64,000 bases of DNA from CALBZH01 sp964538515. Lineage in GTDB: Bacteria > Desulfobacterota > Syntrophobacteria > Syntrophobacterales > Syntrophobacteraceae. How positions within the stretch are numbered: position 1 is the first letter of the stretch; each line of letters starts with the position of its first letter. A program made the position numbers and the translations under genes. The stretch spans positions 1 to 64,000 of the forward strand of contig CAZIEW010000023.1 of the NCBI GenBank assembly GCA_964538515.1, read 5' to 3'. Below the pieces are notes generated by a model. That model made no database searches. It was not told where the DNA came from and saw nothing but the letters and a program-made list of their open reading frames with translations. Shown one piece after another: positions 27,240 through 36,865 of the stretch.

Positions 27240-30200
27240 TCACGCTTTTTGCCGTGAATCCAGCGCCTTTCGAACGGCTTTCAGCAGATCGGAAATGATG
27301 ACCGGCTTGAGAAGGCAATCGTGGATGCCCGCCTCCTTCGCCTTTTCCCAGGCAGCATCCTCGGTAAAACCGGTTATCAGAAGGATCGGCATGTCCCTGC
27401 GCAGCTGCTTGATTCCGCGCGCTAGCTCGAGCCCGGTCAGATGCGGCATGGTGAGGTCGGTGACGACGAGATCGAAATGATTAGAGTGGCTGCGGAAAGC
27501 TTCCAAAGCCTCCCTGCTGCTGTTGAAAGCGGTCACACGATAGCCAAACTGCTCCAGCGCTAGGGTCGTTAAATCGGTCAGCTGTCTTTCATCATCAACC
27601 AACAGGAGCCGTTCGCTTCCCGACAGGAAGCACGTTTCTTCCGCAGCGTCCTGAGCCGCGACCGCGGCATGGCGAGGAAAGTAGACCTGAAAGGTCGTTC
27701 CCTTGCCGACGCTGCTTTCCACCCCAATCGCCCCCCCAAGGCTTTTCACGATGCCGTGTACCACCGACAGTCCCAGACCGGTCCCTTTTCCCGGCTGCTT
27801 GGTGGTGAAGAAGGGATCAAAAATGCGCTCCAGGACGGCAGGCGTCATGCCATAGCCGGTGTCGCTCACCGTTGTCCGGATGTAGCTCCCCACCTTCAGG
27901 TCGGGATGACTGTCAGCCATACGGCTGTCGATTTGGACCGACTCGACCTTGATCTCCAGGACGCCTCGTTGGCCTTCCATGGATTGATACGCATTGGTGC
28001 AGAGATTGAGCAGCACCTGATGGATTTGAACGGGATCCGCCATGACGATTGCGCCCGGGGCATCAAGGAATGATTGGATTTCGACCGTTGACGGGATACT
28101 CGCCCTCAGAAACCGGAGCACCTCCTCGATGATCATGCAAATCTCGACCGGCTTCCTCATCTGCTCGGTTTGGCGGCTGAAGGTCAAAATCTGATTCACC
28201 AACTGCTTGGCCCGTTCCCCTGCCTTGAGGATTTCGTTGAGATGGGAGAGCGTCTGCCCCTGTTGCGGCGCTTTGTGCAAATGCATGTAGACCAGCTCCG
28301 CATAGCCGATCATGGCCGAAAGGATGTTGTTGAAATCGTGCGCGATCCCCCCGGCAAGTGTGCCGATCGCTTCCATCTTAAGCGCCTGGTTCAGCTGCAT
28401 CTCCAGCTTGCGGCGCATCTCCTCGCCCTGTTTGCGCTCGGTAATATCGAAGATGAATCCGCTCACATAGTCGACCTGGCCGCTGTCGCCACAAACGATG
28501 CGGCCCCTGCCCTGGACCCAGAGGATCTTCTCGTCTCGAGTCACGATGCGATATTCGCGGACGTAAGACCGGTCTCCTTTCAGCGCCCGCTGAAACGCAC
28601 TGCGATAGTCCTCGATATCCTCCGGGAAAATGATGTCGGTCCACTTGAGACGGCCGGAATTGAAGTCCTCGAACGCATAGCCGGTCAGAGCCTCAATCTT
28701 GTTATCGAAGAATTCGATGACACCGTCGGCGTAGCCTTTAAACGTAATGGCGGGAATGGTTCCAACGAGGAGCCGATACTTTTCCTCGCTGACGCGAAGC
28801 GCTTCTTCGGCATTTCTTCTCTGAAGAATGCTCCACAGATCGGACATGAGCAGCGTAAGCTGCCGCACGTCGGAGTCACCATAGTCGCTTGGCTTGTTCC
28901 CCACCCCTGCGACAATAACGATACGCTCGCCATCGAAAACAGGGACGTTCATGTGTCGTTGAACACTGACATGGCCTTCGGGATAGCCCTTCTTCCACGC
29001 GCTCGCTGCACTGTAATCGTTGGTGATGATGGGTTGGCGTTGGCGCAAAGCCTCGCCCCATAGGCCGGTGCCGGCAACCGTGAAATCATGCGTCAGGCCG
29101 ACAACCCCGCACTGCTCCACCGCACTCTTCGACCAGGCATGCATGGTAAGGACGCTCTCATCCGCGTTCAGGAGCGCAAAGTAGCCGACTTTGCTACCGG
29201 TCAAACGGGTCCCCTCCTCGATGGCGAGCTCGCAAATCTCATGAAGGGGTGCCTTGGTCATTTGGTTCAGACGGAGCAGCGACTTCAGCCGCATCTCGTT
29301 GAGCTTGAGCTCTTCCTCGGCGTGCTTGCGCTCGGTGATGTCCTGGATAACCGCCTGCTTCGACATACTGCCGTCGGGGTGAGCAATGGGCACATAGACC
29401 ACATCGTACCAGCGATTGTCTTTGGGGCTCCGCAATTCTCTCCGAACTGTCTCCCCTCCGAACACGCGCTCGTTCTCGCACCAGGGACAGACGTTTTCCA
29501 GGTCATACAGCACTTTGTGGCATTTCTCCCCGACGGGGCTGCGCCCGATGCGCTGCACCAGCTTGTCGTTCATGAACTCAAGGCGGTAATCCTGGGAGCA
29601 GATGTAGATGAAGCCATCGAATGCGGAGACGATGGCTCGATAGCGGGACTCGCTGTCTCGAAGCGCCTGCTCGGCTTCTCTTCGGGCCGTGATGTCGAGC
29701 GCGGTGAACACAACCCCCGCGGAAGGGTCGGTGGGATCGATGGGAGAGGTGCTGAAGAAAACATCGATCAGCTCACCGTCTTTCCGCTTCCAACGGGTGA
29801 CGGTGGCCCCACTCCCGGTGATGCTCAATGGGTCACAGCACTCCTTCCCAACCCGGTCATATTCCTCATCGGTGGTGTACAGCAAACGCACGGTCTGCTG
29901 CCGCAGCTCATGGTGGCCATAGCCGACCATTCGGGTGAAGTAGTCATTCGTCAGAGCAAGGACACGGTTGTAGGTAACGCCGATGCCGATGGGGGCCGAC
30001 CGAAAGATGCTCTTCAGAAGCCCCTCGCTTTGCTTCAGTGCTTGCTCGGCATGCTTTTGCTCCGTGATGTCGTGAATCACGCCGCTGATATGATCGATCC
30101 GGCCCTCGGGAGATCTGAAAATCTGCCCGCGGACCTGTACCCACAGGGTCTCCCCATTGGCTTTGTACAGCCGGTATTCATCCTCGTAGGATTGCGTGGT

Positions 30201-31058
30201 CTTGAGGCCCTGGAGGACGACTTGCTTCATCTTTTCAAGGTCTTCCGGCACAACCAGGTCAGTCCACCTGAGAAGGCGCCGGTCAAATTGCTCCTTGGGA
30301 TAACCGGTCAGCTGCTCAATTTTGCGATCGTAGAAATCCACGCTCCAATCCGAATATCCCCGGAACACCACCTCGGGAATCTGGTTCACGATGAGCCGGT
30401 ACTTGGATTCACTTTCCTTGAGCGCTTCCTCGGCACGAAGTCTTTCGGACATCTGCAGAGAGATGTTTTCGATCGTCGCATTGGTAATCTTCCTGAGCAA
30501 GTCGAGAAGCTCGACCGACGACCGGCCCGCAACGCGCGCGGCAAGGTCTCCCGTCGAAACCCGGTGCAGGACATCGAAGTGCTCGGCCAGCCCGATGGCA
30601 AACTCATGGGACAGGTCGACGATCTCCCCAAGGTTTTGCGCCGTCGCATTCACCATGTGCTTGAGCTTCGAGATGATCTCAAGACTCGAGTCTTCGCCGA
30701 TCCGAACGGAGGGATTCCCGGAAGCAATGGCATTCAGCGCTTCAAAGACCTCGGAGAGCCCAATGGCCATCTCCAGGGTGGTCGATTCCAACTCTCGGTC
30801 GCGCGCCTCGACGGTCTCCCTGAGCCCCTTCAACTGCGTGCTGATCTGAATGCAGGTTTCTTTCAGGGCATCCCGGTCGACATTCTCGTGAAAGTATTGG
30901 CACTCGAGACATTGCTCGAGCTTTTCCAAACCGCTCGAGGATTCCGCATCGCGGCACAGGGTCCCCGGGATCAGCCAGCACTTGTCGCGACTCCCGAAAG
31001 CAGGGCAGTCTTTTCGGGTACAGTTGAAGAGCTCAAAGCACGCGCCTCTCTCCGCCAT
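27240..31058 (-). CDS. hybrid sensor histidine kinase with Cys-rich N-terminus, HAMP-like, PAS, GAF and receiver domains
   Basis: 1272 residues from the ATG at 31058 (GTG at 31064 is also possible; GGGGAGG lies before both). Order: Cys-rich segment (residues about 7-54, CFELFNC, CWLIPGTLC, CLECQYFHE), HAMP-like helical region (about 95-210), three PAS domains (about 215-590), GAF (about 600-755), a fourth PAS, HisKA with GGIAHDFNNILSAM, HATPase with DTGYGMTP and GKGTGLGLSVV, and a receiver with LLLVDDE, VVTDLTMP and KPV. PAS1 and PAS4 are clear duplicates (KIEQLTGY / KIEALTGY). No membrane segments, so cytosolic sensing. It ends the hydrogenase-Hdr-tusA gene run, suggesting redox or H2 sensing. 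No DNA-binding output. Confidence 0.88.
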   Translation of the reverse strand: MAERGACFELFNCTRKDCPAFGSRDKCWLIPGTLCRDAESSSGLEKLEQCLECQYFHENVDRDALKETCIQISTQLKGLRETVEARDRELESTTLEMAIGLSEVFEALNAIASGNPSVRIGEDSSLEIISKLKHMVNATAQNLGEIVDLSHEFAIGLAEHFDVLHRVSTGDLAARVAGRSSVELLDLLRKITNATIENISLQMSERLRAEEALKESESKYRLIVNQIPEVVFRGYSDWSVDFYDRKIEQLTGYPKEQFDRRLLRWTDLVVPEDLEKMKQVVLQGLKTTQSYEDEYRLYKANGETLWVQVRGQIFRSPEGRIDHISGVIHDITEQKHAEQALKQSEGLLKSIFRSAPIGIGVTYNRVLALTNDYFTRMVGYGHHELRQQTVRLLYTTDEEYDRVGKECCDPLSITGSGATVTRWKRKDGELIDVFFSTSPIDPTDPSAGVVFTALDITARREAEQALRDSESRYRAIVSAFDGFIYICSQDYRLEFMNDKLVQRIGRSPVGEKCHKVLYDLENVCPWCENERVFGGETVRRELRSPKDNRWYDVVYVPIAHPDGSMSKQAVIQDITERKHAEEELKLNEMRLKSLLRLNQMTKAPLHEICELAIEEGTRLTGSKVGYFALLNADESVLTMHAWSKSAVEQCGVVGLTHDFTVAGTGLWGEALRQRQPIITNDYSAASAWKKGYPEGHVSVQRHMNVPVFDGERIVIVAGVGNKPSDYGDSDVRQLTLLMSDLWSILQRRNAEEALRVSEEKYRLLVGTIPAITFKGYADGVIEFFDNKIEALTGYAFEDFNSGRLKWTDIIFPEDIEDYRSAFQRALKGDRSYVREYRIVTRDEKILWVQGRGRIVCGDSGQVDYVSGFIFDITERKQGEEMRRKLEMQLNQALKMEAIGTLAGGIAHDFNNILSAMIGYAELVYMHLHKAPQQGQTLSHLNEILKAGERAKQLVNQILTFSRQTEQMRKPVEICMIIEEVLRFLRASIPSTVEIQSFLDAPGAIVMADPVQIHQVLLNLCTNAYQSMEGQRGVLEIKVESVQIDSRMADSHPDLKVGSYIRTTVSDTGYGMTPAVLERIFDPFFTTKQPGKGTGLGLSVVHGIVKSLGGAIGVESSVGKGTTFQVYFPRHAAVAAQDAAEETCFLSGSERLLLVDDERQLTDLTTLALEQFGYRVTAFNSSREALEAFRSHSNHFDLVVTDLTMPHLTGLELARGIKQLRRDMPILLITGFTEDAAWEKAKEAGIHDCLLKPVIISDLLKAVRKALDSRQKA

Positions 31059-31074
31059 AAACACGCAACCTCCC

Positions 31075-31299
31075 CTAGAACAGGATTTGAATCCGCTTGC
31101 AATCCCGACCTTCATGCCGGACCGAAAGCAAGACTTTGTGGAGGCGCTCACACCACGTTCGAATGTCCTTCTCGAACGTCGGACAGTCTCCCAGCACTTC
31201 CAGAATGTCCCCCGGTTTCATGTCAGGCGCCCTGACGGCAACTTTCAACACAGGCTGGGGACATTTCATCCCAAGGGTATCCAAAATCACCACGGCCAT
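31075..31299 (-). CDS. TusA/SirA-family sulfur carrier protein
   Basis: 74 residues; AAGGAGAG before the ATG. Has the family signature GMKCPQPVLKV (CPxP, persulfide-carrying Cys near residue 13), followed by the GDILEVLGDCPTFEKDI strand-helix typical of TusA-like proteins. TusA carries sulfur as a cysteine persulfide for tRNA thiolation, molybdenum cofactor or dissimilatory sulfur metabolism. Placement between mvhA and a PAS kinase, in one tight run, suggests involvement with redox sulfur rather than tRNA modification. A second paralogue begins the 47-53 kb cluster. Confidence 0.88.
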   Translation of the reverse strand: MAVVILDTLGMKCPQPVLKVAVRAPDMKPGDILEVLGDCPTFEKDIRTWCERLHKVLLSVRHEGRDCKRIQILF

Positions 31300-31327
31300 C
31301 GTGTATGCTCTCCTTCTCCGCCGCTGC

Positions 31328-32788
31328 TCAGCAGCGGATGGTCTGGATCAACCGTTTCTCGCTGTCATAGATATGGATGCTCATGCAGCTGCCCGCGTCC
31401 ACGGCATGAACCGCGCAAGCCAGGCAAGGGTCATAAGCCCTAAAGGCCATTTCCACCCCATTGGTCAGTCCCTCGGCAACTTCCCCGGCTCGGATATACT
31501 TGCGGGCCGCCCGCGTAATCGAGTGCGACAGTGCGGCCAGGTTGTTTTGAGTGGCTACGAGGAGGTTCAATGCGCGGATCACCCCCCTTTCATCGCTCCA
31601 GTAATGATGAATCAGGGTTCCTCGAGGCGCTTCGCACGCCCCGACCCCTTCGGCACGGATGCCCCCGGGAAGATTTCTGACATGAGAATCCGTGAGTGCA
31701 CTCCTGTCCGCGATCGCCACCATCCTCTCCCCGGCATGGAGAAGCTCGATCAACCGGGCCCAGTGATAGGCATAAAGATTGTGAGCGGGCTTTCCCCCCA
31801 GATAGTCGAACATCCGTTCCGACTCTTGTTGAGCGAGCGTGGTGGAAAGACTGTCGGCCACGTTCAATCGAGCCAGAGGGCCGACTCGGTACACAATCCT
31901 GTCCGTCCCCGAAGCTTCCTGCTGGGCTCCGGGCATTTTGAAATACATTGGCTTTCCATAGCTCTCGGGGGTGACGGTCTCCGTCAGGTGGCGTTGGTAG
32001 TCCTGGGGCGAGAATCGAACGGCTTCTGTCCCCTCCGCATCCACCACGCGAAGGTCGCCTTGGCAAAAGCTTAGCCTGCCGTGCGCATCTACTGTCCCCA
32101 GGTAATAAGTGGGATCGGAAAAAACGGGATCAAAGATGAGATCCGAAAAGCGCCGATCCCGCAGAACCTGCTCCGTGAAGAGATCCAGCGTCATCCGGGC
32201 GAGCTCCACCGCCTCCGCCGCGACGGTGCGAATCTGGTCGCGCTCCTCCCGCCTCACGGCCCGTGCCACCCCTCCCGGAAGTCCATAGACAGGAAAGAGC
32301 GAGCTCCCCCCCAGCAGGTCGTGGATACCGCGCACCCTCTTTCGGAGGGTCATGAGCCGGCGACCCTGCTCACTCCCAATCCGCTGGATCACTCCGAAGA
32401 TGTTGCGTTGATCTATGGACGCCGAGTCGCGCACCAGGAAGTCAGGCCCCCCCAGGAAGTAAAAATGGAGGCAGTGGTCTTCGACGATGAACGCGCAATA
32501 GAGCAGCTCCCGAATCAGACGGGCCGCTTCCGGAGGATCAACTTGGAAGAGATCGTCCAGCGCTTTGACGGAAGCAGTATGATGGGCTGTCGGGCACACG
32601 CCGCAGATCTTCTGAATGAGCCGCGGCATCTCTTCGGCGGCGCGCCCTCGGCAGAACCGCTCGAACCCGCGCAAGTCCGGCGTCTGCAAGGTGGCTCGGT
32701 CCACCTCTCCCGCATCATCGAGCAGGATTTCGATCCGGCCGTGTCCTTCCAAGCGCGTGATCGGATCGATGGTGACTCGCCGCCCCAT
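31328..32788 (-). CDS. mvhA: NiFe hydrogenase large subunit, MvhA type
   Basis: 486 residues. Both nickel-site motifs are present: QKICGVCPTAHH (RxCGxC-like, residues about 60-70) and the C-terminal DPCLACAVH. N-terminal PITRLEGHGRIEI is the hydrogenase signature. The chain runs about 28 residues past DPCxxCxxH (to SEKRLIQTIRC), so either the maturation tail is unusual or processing does not follow the common pattern. The ATG overlaps the stop of the small-subunit gene by one base, indicating coupling. Group 3c hydrogenases work with MvhD and HdrA to split electrons from H2 between ferredoxin and a disulfide. Confidence 0.92.
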   Translation of the reverse strand: MGRRVTIDPITRLEGHGRIEILLDDAGEVDRATLQTPDLRGFERFCRGRAAEEMPRLIQKICGVCPTAHHTASVKALDDLFQVDPPEAARLIRELLYCAFIVEDHCLHFYFLGGPDFLVRDSASIDQRNIFGVIQRIGSEQGRRLMTLRKRVRGIHDLLGGSSLFPVYGLPGGVARAVRREERDQIRTVAAEAVELARMTLDLFTEQVLRDRRFSDLIFDPVFSDPTYYLGTVDAHGRLSFCQGDLRVVDAEGTEAVRFSPQDYQRHLTETVTPESYGKPMYFKMPGAQQEASGTDRIVYRVGPLARLNVADSLSTTLAQQESERMFDYLGGKPAHNLYAYHWARLIELLHAGERMVAIADRSALTDSHVRNLPGGIRAEGVGACEAPRGTLIHHYWSDERGVIRALNLLVATQNNLAALSHSITRAARKYIRAGEVAEGLTNGVEMAFRAYDPCLACAVHAVDAGSCMSIHIYDSEKRLIQTIRC

Positions 32789-33759
32789 CAGCAGGCTCCT
32801 CTTTCTTTTCGCCTGAGCACCGAAGCGGCCAGGCCGTACTGGGAAACGAGTCCAACCAAATCGGGAACCGTGTCCACCACCTCACCCGCTTCACCGGCTT
32901 CCTCGGCATGCATCAACGCAGCCAGGAAAGCGACCGCCTTGGCGCTCTGATCGACCACACCGTCCAGGGGCCCGAAGCAACCCCGGCAAGGCATGTTGCC
33001 CCGAATGCAACGGGCGTTGCACCCGCCACGGGTGACCGGCCCCATGCAGACGAAGTGCTGTGAGAGAAAGCACCTCTCCGAATCCCACGTTTCTTCGTGC
33101 AATCGTTTGAATCGTTTGATCGCTACCCCTTCCTCCAGGGTGGGCCGACGCGGGCAGGTGTCGCAGAGCGCCTTGCTGTCGGCCAGTGTACTGCCTGGTG
33201 ACGGCATGGATCCGTTCAGCAAGGTCCGGAGTGCGCGTTCTACCAATTCCGGCGTCGGGGGACAACCGGGTAAAACGTAATCGACCGGAACGAGCCGATC
33301 CAGGGGGAGAACAGGATGGTGCAGCTGCGTCAACTCCATTTCCCCCGGCAGCGGACCGGAGCTCGATCCCGGGATAAGCAGCCCAGGGTTTTCCACGGTG
33401 GGCAGCTCCACGTAGATCGTCTGCAGCAGCTCGGCGTCGCTGTGGAGATTGCCCAAGCCGACCACGCCGCCGGTGTGAGCACAACTGCCGTGAGCGATCA
33501 GGATCTTGGATTTCTTCCGGAAGAGTATTGCCAGCCGGGCCTGTTCTTCCGTCCTGATGGCACCGTTGATCAGGGTCGCGAGGAGCTCCCCGTCCTCGAG
33601 CCGGGTGATGACCTCGAATTTATGATCCAGTGCGATGGGCCAAAAGACGATGTCGATCTGATCCGCCAGATCGACAAGCGCCTCCCCCATATCGAGGACG
33701 GACTCCTCGCAGCCACCGCAGCTCGAGCACCAGTAGAAAGCGATTTTCGGTTTGGTCAT
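32788..33759 (-). CDS. mvhG: NiFe hydrogenase small subunit, MvhG type
   Basis: 323 residues from the ATG at 33759 (upstream ATG at 33792 also possible). The longer open frame above is a shadow of mvhD. The proximal cluster ligands are clear: YWCSSCGGCEES at residues 8-19, GSCAHTGG, and LPGCPPTPE. Two further Cys-rich groups follow (CDTCPRRPT, then CMGPVTRGGCNARC and CRGCFGP), giving three clusters as in group 3 small subunits. No signal peptide, so the enzyme is cytosolic. One-base stop/start overlap with mvhA. Confidence 0.92.
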   Translation of the reverse strand: MTKPKIAFYWCSSCGGCEESVLDMGEALVDLADQIDIVFWPIALDHKFEVITRLEDGELLATLINGAIRTEEQARLAILFRKKSKILIAHGSCAHTGGVVGLGNLHSDAELLQTIYVELPTVENPGLLIPGSSSGPLPGEMELTQLHHPVLPLDRLVPVDYVLPGCPPTPELVERALRTLLNGSMPSPGSTLADSKALCDTCPRRPTLEEGVAIKRFKRLHEETWDSERCFLSQHFVCMGPVTRGGCNARCIRGNMPCRGCFGPLDGVVDQSAKAVAFLAALMHAEEAGEAGEVVDTVPDLVGLVSQYGLAASVLRRKERGAC

Positions 33760-33800
33760 GGATCCAAGTCCCCGCAGCGTGAGAGTGGTCATGGACCTGC

Positions 33801-34259
33801 CTACAGGGCGGCAAGCGGTCCCTTCGCCCGGACGTCTTCCACCATGCCGCAAAAGAGGCTCAAGAGCTTCTCCCCGTCTCCGGCCCCCACCCAATCCTGA
33901 CGAACTCTGGTCGTGTCGATGCCCATCTCTTGCAGGAGCCTCCGCAGCAGGGCAAATCGCTTCAACGCCTGGAGGTTGCCTGACTTGTAATGGCAATTCC
34001 CCTTCGGACAACCGACAATGATCACTCCGTCGGCGCCCCGCTCCAGGGCAGCCAGGACCCACTGCGGATCGACACGGCCACTGCACGGCACGCGGACGAT
34101 CTTGATCGCCGCGGGGTATGGCCGTCGCGCTCGGCCGACTTCATCGGCAGCCCGATAGGAGCACCACGTGCACAGAAAAGCGATGATCCTGGGCTCAAAC
34201 GATTCGGGTGTCAAACAGGGTCCTCTCTTGTTGTTCCGAAGCCATTCATCTCCAACCAC
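33801..34259 (-). CDS. mvhD: MvhD-type [2Fe-2S] subunit linking hydrogenase to HdrA
   Basis: 152 residues from a GTG at 34259, 13 bases after the hdrA stop. Conserved MvhD cysteines: AFLCTWCSYRAADEVG near residue 30, RVPCSGRVD, and GCPKGNCHYKSGN near residue 85. MvhD carries a [2Fe-2S] cluster that delivers electrons from the hydrogenase to the HdrA flavin. The gene order hdrA-mvhD-mvhG-mvhA supports one complex. Confidence 0.92.
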   Translation of the reverse strand: MVGDEWLRNNKRGPCLTPESFEPRIIAFLCTWCSYRAADEVGRARRPYPAAIKIVRVPCSGRVDPQWVLAALERGADGVIIVGCPKGNCHYKSGNLQALKRFALLRRLLQEMGIDTTRVRQDWVGAGDGEKLLSLFCGMVEDVRAKGPLAAL

Positions 34260-34272
34260 TCACCGGGATCGT

Positions 34273-36234
34273 TCAAGAATCGCCGAGAAGCCCCTCCATC
34301 TCCGCCGCCACCTGCTCATCGGTGTAGTGGTGAAAGTAGATTGCACCGCTGGGACACGTCACCGCGCACGACCCGCAGCCGGAGCACAGGACTGCGTTAA
34401 CGACGGGAGGCGCATCCGACGCCGAAGCGCCAATGGCCGACGAGGAGCACACCGCCCGGCAAAGCCCGCAACAGGAGCATCGCTCCGGCAGGATTGCAGC
34501 GATCACCGGCTGCAGCGGCAAGGTCTCTCCAGGGATGAGCCGAGCAAGGATTTTACCGGCTGCCGCCTGGCCCTGTGCCACCGCTGTGGGAATGTCCACA
34601 GGCGCCAGAGCGCAGCCCGCAAGCAGGATTCCTTCCCGACCGGCCTCAAGCGGATCGGTCTGTGGATGCGCGGCCAAGAAAAAGCCGTCGTCGTCCCGTT
34701 CGATGTCAAAGCGGCGGGCCAGCTCGGCCCCGTCATGCCCCCCTTCCAGGGCCGTCATCAGGACCACCAGGTCCGTTTCCAGAATCCGCTCGGCGCCCTG
34801 GGCATCCCGATAGCGGATGGACGCGCCCTCATCGTGCGCATTCACCTCCAAAGCATCCGGTGCCCAAAGGCGCAAAAAGTGAGCCCGCTCATTCCGCGCC
34901 AGGCTCGCCAACAGACGCTGGGACGCTTTGCCCGGCAAGCACAAATCCGAATGGAGGATCGCAACGGAAGTTTCCGGTAAGTCTTGCAAAATCTTGGCCG
35001 CATATTTCAAAGAGAGCCGGCAGCAAATGCCGGAACAATGCTCATGAAAGGCTGGACTGCGCGACCCCACGCAGTGCACCAATGTGATCCTGCTCGGGGG
35101 CCGTCCATCGCTTCGATGGATTCTTCCGCCTGTCGGTCCGTCCAGGTCCAACAGGTGCTCCATTTCCATGGCGGTGATCACACACGGATTGCCTCCATAC
35201 CCGTATTGCGGCGCCAGGCGAGGATCGAAGAGACCGCAGCCCGTTGCGAGAACCACGGTACCGACGCTGATTTCGTGCCTGCGATCGCCCCCGTCAAAAC
35301 GGATCGCCCCATAAGGGCAGGCGGCCTGACACGCGTCGCAGACCTGGCCCTGGAAGCGTAAGCAACGACGTATGTCGATCACGGCCACATGGGGAAGACA
35401 TCCTGGATACGGGATTGAGATGGCCGGTTGTCTTGAGAGCCCCTCCTCGGATGCCTCCGTCATTCCGACCGGGCAAGCTTCCTGACACAGCCCGCAGCCG
35501 ACGCAAGCCCCCGGGTCAACACCACGATCCTCCTGCTTCAACATGACCCTGAAATTCCCCAAGTAACCGGCCACGCTCTCGACCCTGGTCAATGTGAGCA
35601 GCTGGATACGCTCATGGTGCAGCACCGCGTCAAACGTCGCGGCGAAGAGACAGGACCCACATTGAAGGTCTGGAAACATGACTTGAAACCGAGCCGCCTT
35701 CCCGCCGATGCAGGGCGACTCTTCAACCAGGAAGACCCGGCGGTCCTTCCGAGCCAGAGCAAGGGAGGCGCTGATGCCCGCAATCCCCGCCCCGACCACC
35801 AGAACGTCCGCCCGGCACGGGATTTCTCCGGCCGCCAGCGGTTCGTGGAGCCGCACTCGAGCGACCGCGGCATCCACCAGACAGGCGGCCTTCGCGGTGG
35901 CCTGTCCGACATCCCGGGTGACCCACGCACATTGCTCCCTCAGGTTGACGATCTGAAGGAGGAAGGGATTGAGACCGGCATCCGACATCATGGTGTTGAA
36001 AGTGTGCTCGTGCTCCAGGGGGGAGCATGCGGCGATGACGACTCGATCGAGGTGCTCGGCTCGGATCGCTTCCGTGATCACGGATCGGCCCTCCAGCGAG
36101 CAGCAGAAGGGGAGGATCCGGACCATCGCCACCGCCTCCAGGCTGGTGATATGACGGACCAATGCGGCGACGTCAATCTGATTCTTGATGTTCGGTCCAC
36201 ATTCGCAAACAAAGATTCCAACTCTGCTTTCCAT
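34273..36234 (-). CDS. hdrA: HdrA-type flavin and iron-sulfur subunit of Hdr/Mvh complex
   Basis: 653 residues from the ATG at 36234 (weak GGGA site). N-terminal HdrA-specific domain with Cys motif GIFVCECGPNIKN and PFCCSLEG, AACSPLEHEHTF; Rossmann FAD motif VLVVGAGIAGISASLALA near residue 150; internal FPDLQCGSC, as in HdrA. Ferredoxin motifs: CVGCGLCQEACPVG, a stretched CLRFQGQVCDACQAACPYG, and C-terminal CSCCGLCRAVCSSSAI and CSGCGSCAVTCPSGAI. HdrA bears the bifurcating FAD in methanogen complexes. No hdrB or hdrC adjoins, so it must use partners from elsewhere, perhaps those at 24-25 kb or 52 kb, or ferredoxin directly. Confidence 0.9.
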   Translation of the reverse strand: MESRVGIFVCECGPNIKNQIDVAALVRHITSLEAVAMVRILPFCCSLEGRSVITEAIRAEHLDRVVIAACSPLEHEHTFNTMMSDAGLNPFLLQIVNLREQCAWVTRDVGQATAKAACLVDAAVARVRLHEPLAAGEIPCRADVLVVGAGIAGISASLALARKDRRVFLVEESPCIGGKAARFQVMFPDLQCGSCLFAATFDAVLHHERIQLLTLTRVESVAGYLGNFRVMLKQEDRGVDPGACVGCGLCQEACPVGMTEASEEGLSRQPAISIPYPGCLPHVAVIDIRRCLRFQGQVCDACQAACPYGAIRFDGGDRRHEISVGTVVLATGCGLFDPRLAPQYGYGGNPCVITAMEMEHLLDLDGPTGGRIHRSDGRPPSRITLVHCVGSRSPAFHEHCSGICCRLSLKYAAKILQDLPETSVAILHSDLCLPGKASQRLLASLARNERAHFLRLWAPDALEVNAHDEGASIRYRDAQGAERILETDLVVLMTALEGGHDGAELARRFDIERDDDGFFLAAHPQTDPLEAGREGILLAGCALAPVDIPTAVAQGQAAAGKILARLIPGETLPLQPVIAAILPERCSCCGLCRAVCSSSAIGASASDAPPVVNAVLCSGCGSCAVTCPSGAIYFHHYTDEQVAAEMEGLLGDS

Positions 36235-36865
36235 CGAAGGGCAATCCCAACCTGGGGTTCTTCGCCTGAATCCGCGAGACGCTCCGGGCACCCGGCTAGT
36301 GCGTCCCTCCAAGCCGTGAACGCTTGTCCAAAGGCCGCCCGCATCTCCTCTTCTTCGACTTCTCAGAAATGCATGCCGGGATGACGATACGGGGCCTCCC
36401 AGTCTTCATAGCTCACCGATTCCAACAGGCTCCCCCTTGAGTTGACCCCAGTGGCGTCACGCCTGGGTCCGGCCCTCGGGACGCCCATCTGTCGTCTCAC
36501 GCATTCCCTCCCCATTGTGTAAAAAGATCGAAGCGAAGACAACCCTCCTACGCACCTCGATTCATCGAGCTCCGCACTATTGGGGAGACCTCAAAAAGAA
36601 ATCATGACTCTTCCAACGTTCCGCTGAACCATGTGGAGGGAACTGCCCTACCCCGTTCGGATGCAAAGGGGACCGGAACCCACGCCGCTTCACACCCACC
36701 GGCATCTATGTGGAAACAAAGCGCCAACGGCTTCCCGACTTATTGCTTCCTAAACGGGGAGAAACTCGCTAGTATTGCCGCAAGAAGGTCGGCTGAGAAC
36801 CCCATTGCGCCCGCCCGGAGACTGTGTTGTCGAGCGGCTTGCAGCGGCCCATGGAGACAATTGCG
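36235..36865. other. 631-base divergent intergenic region
   Basis: Must contain promoters for the hdrA-mvhDGA operon (minus) and the MBL-lipid operon (plus). I found no convincing sigma-70 or sigma-54 pair on either strand. Open frames overlapping its right part are shadows of the MBL gene. Nothing else is recognised. Confidence 0.45.

Noticed and set aside
29088..31235. 715-codon plus-strand frame opposite the histidine kinase
   Set aside because: Antisense shadow; the minus-strand frame has all kinase motifs.
33760..34086. Upstream extension of the MvhG frame
   Set aside because: It overlaps mvhD in another frame and the MvhG N-terminus (YWCSSCGGC) is complete from 33759.
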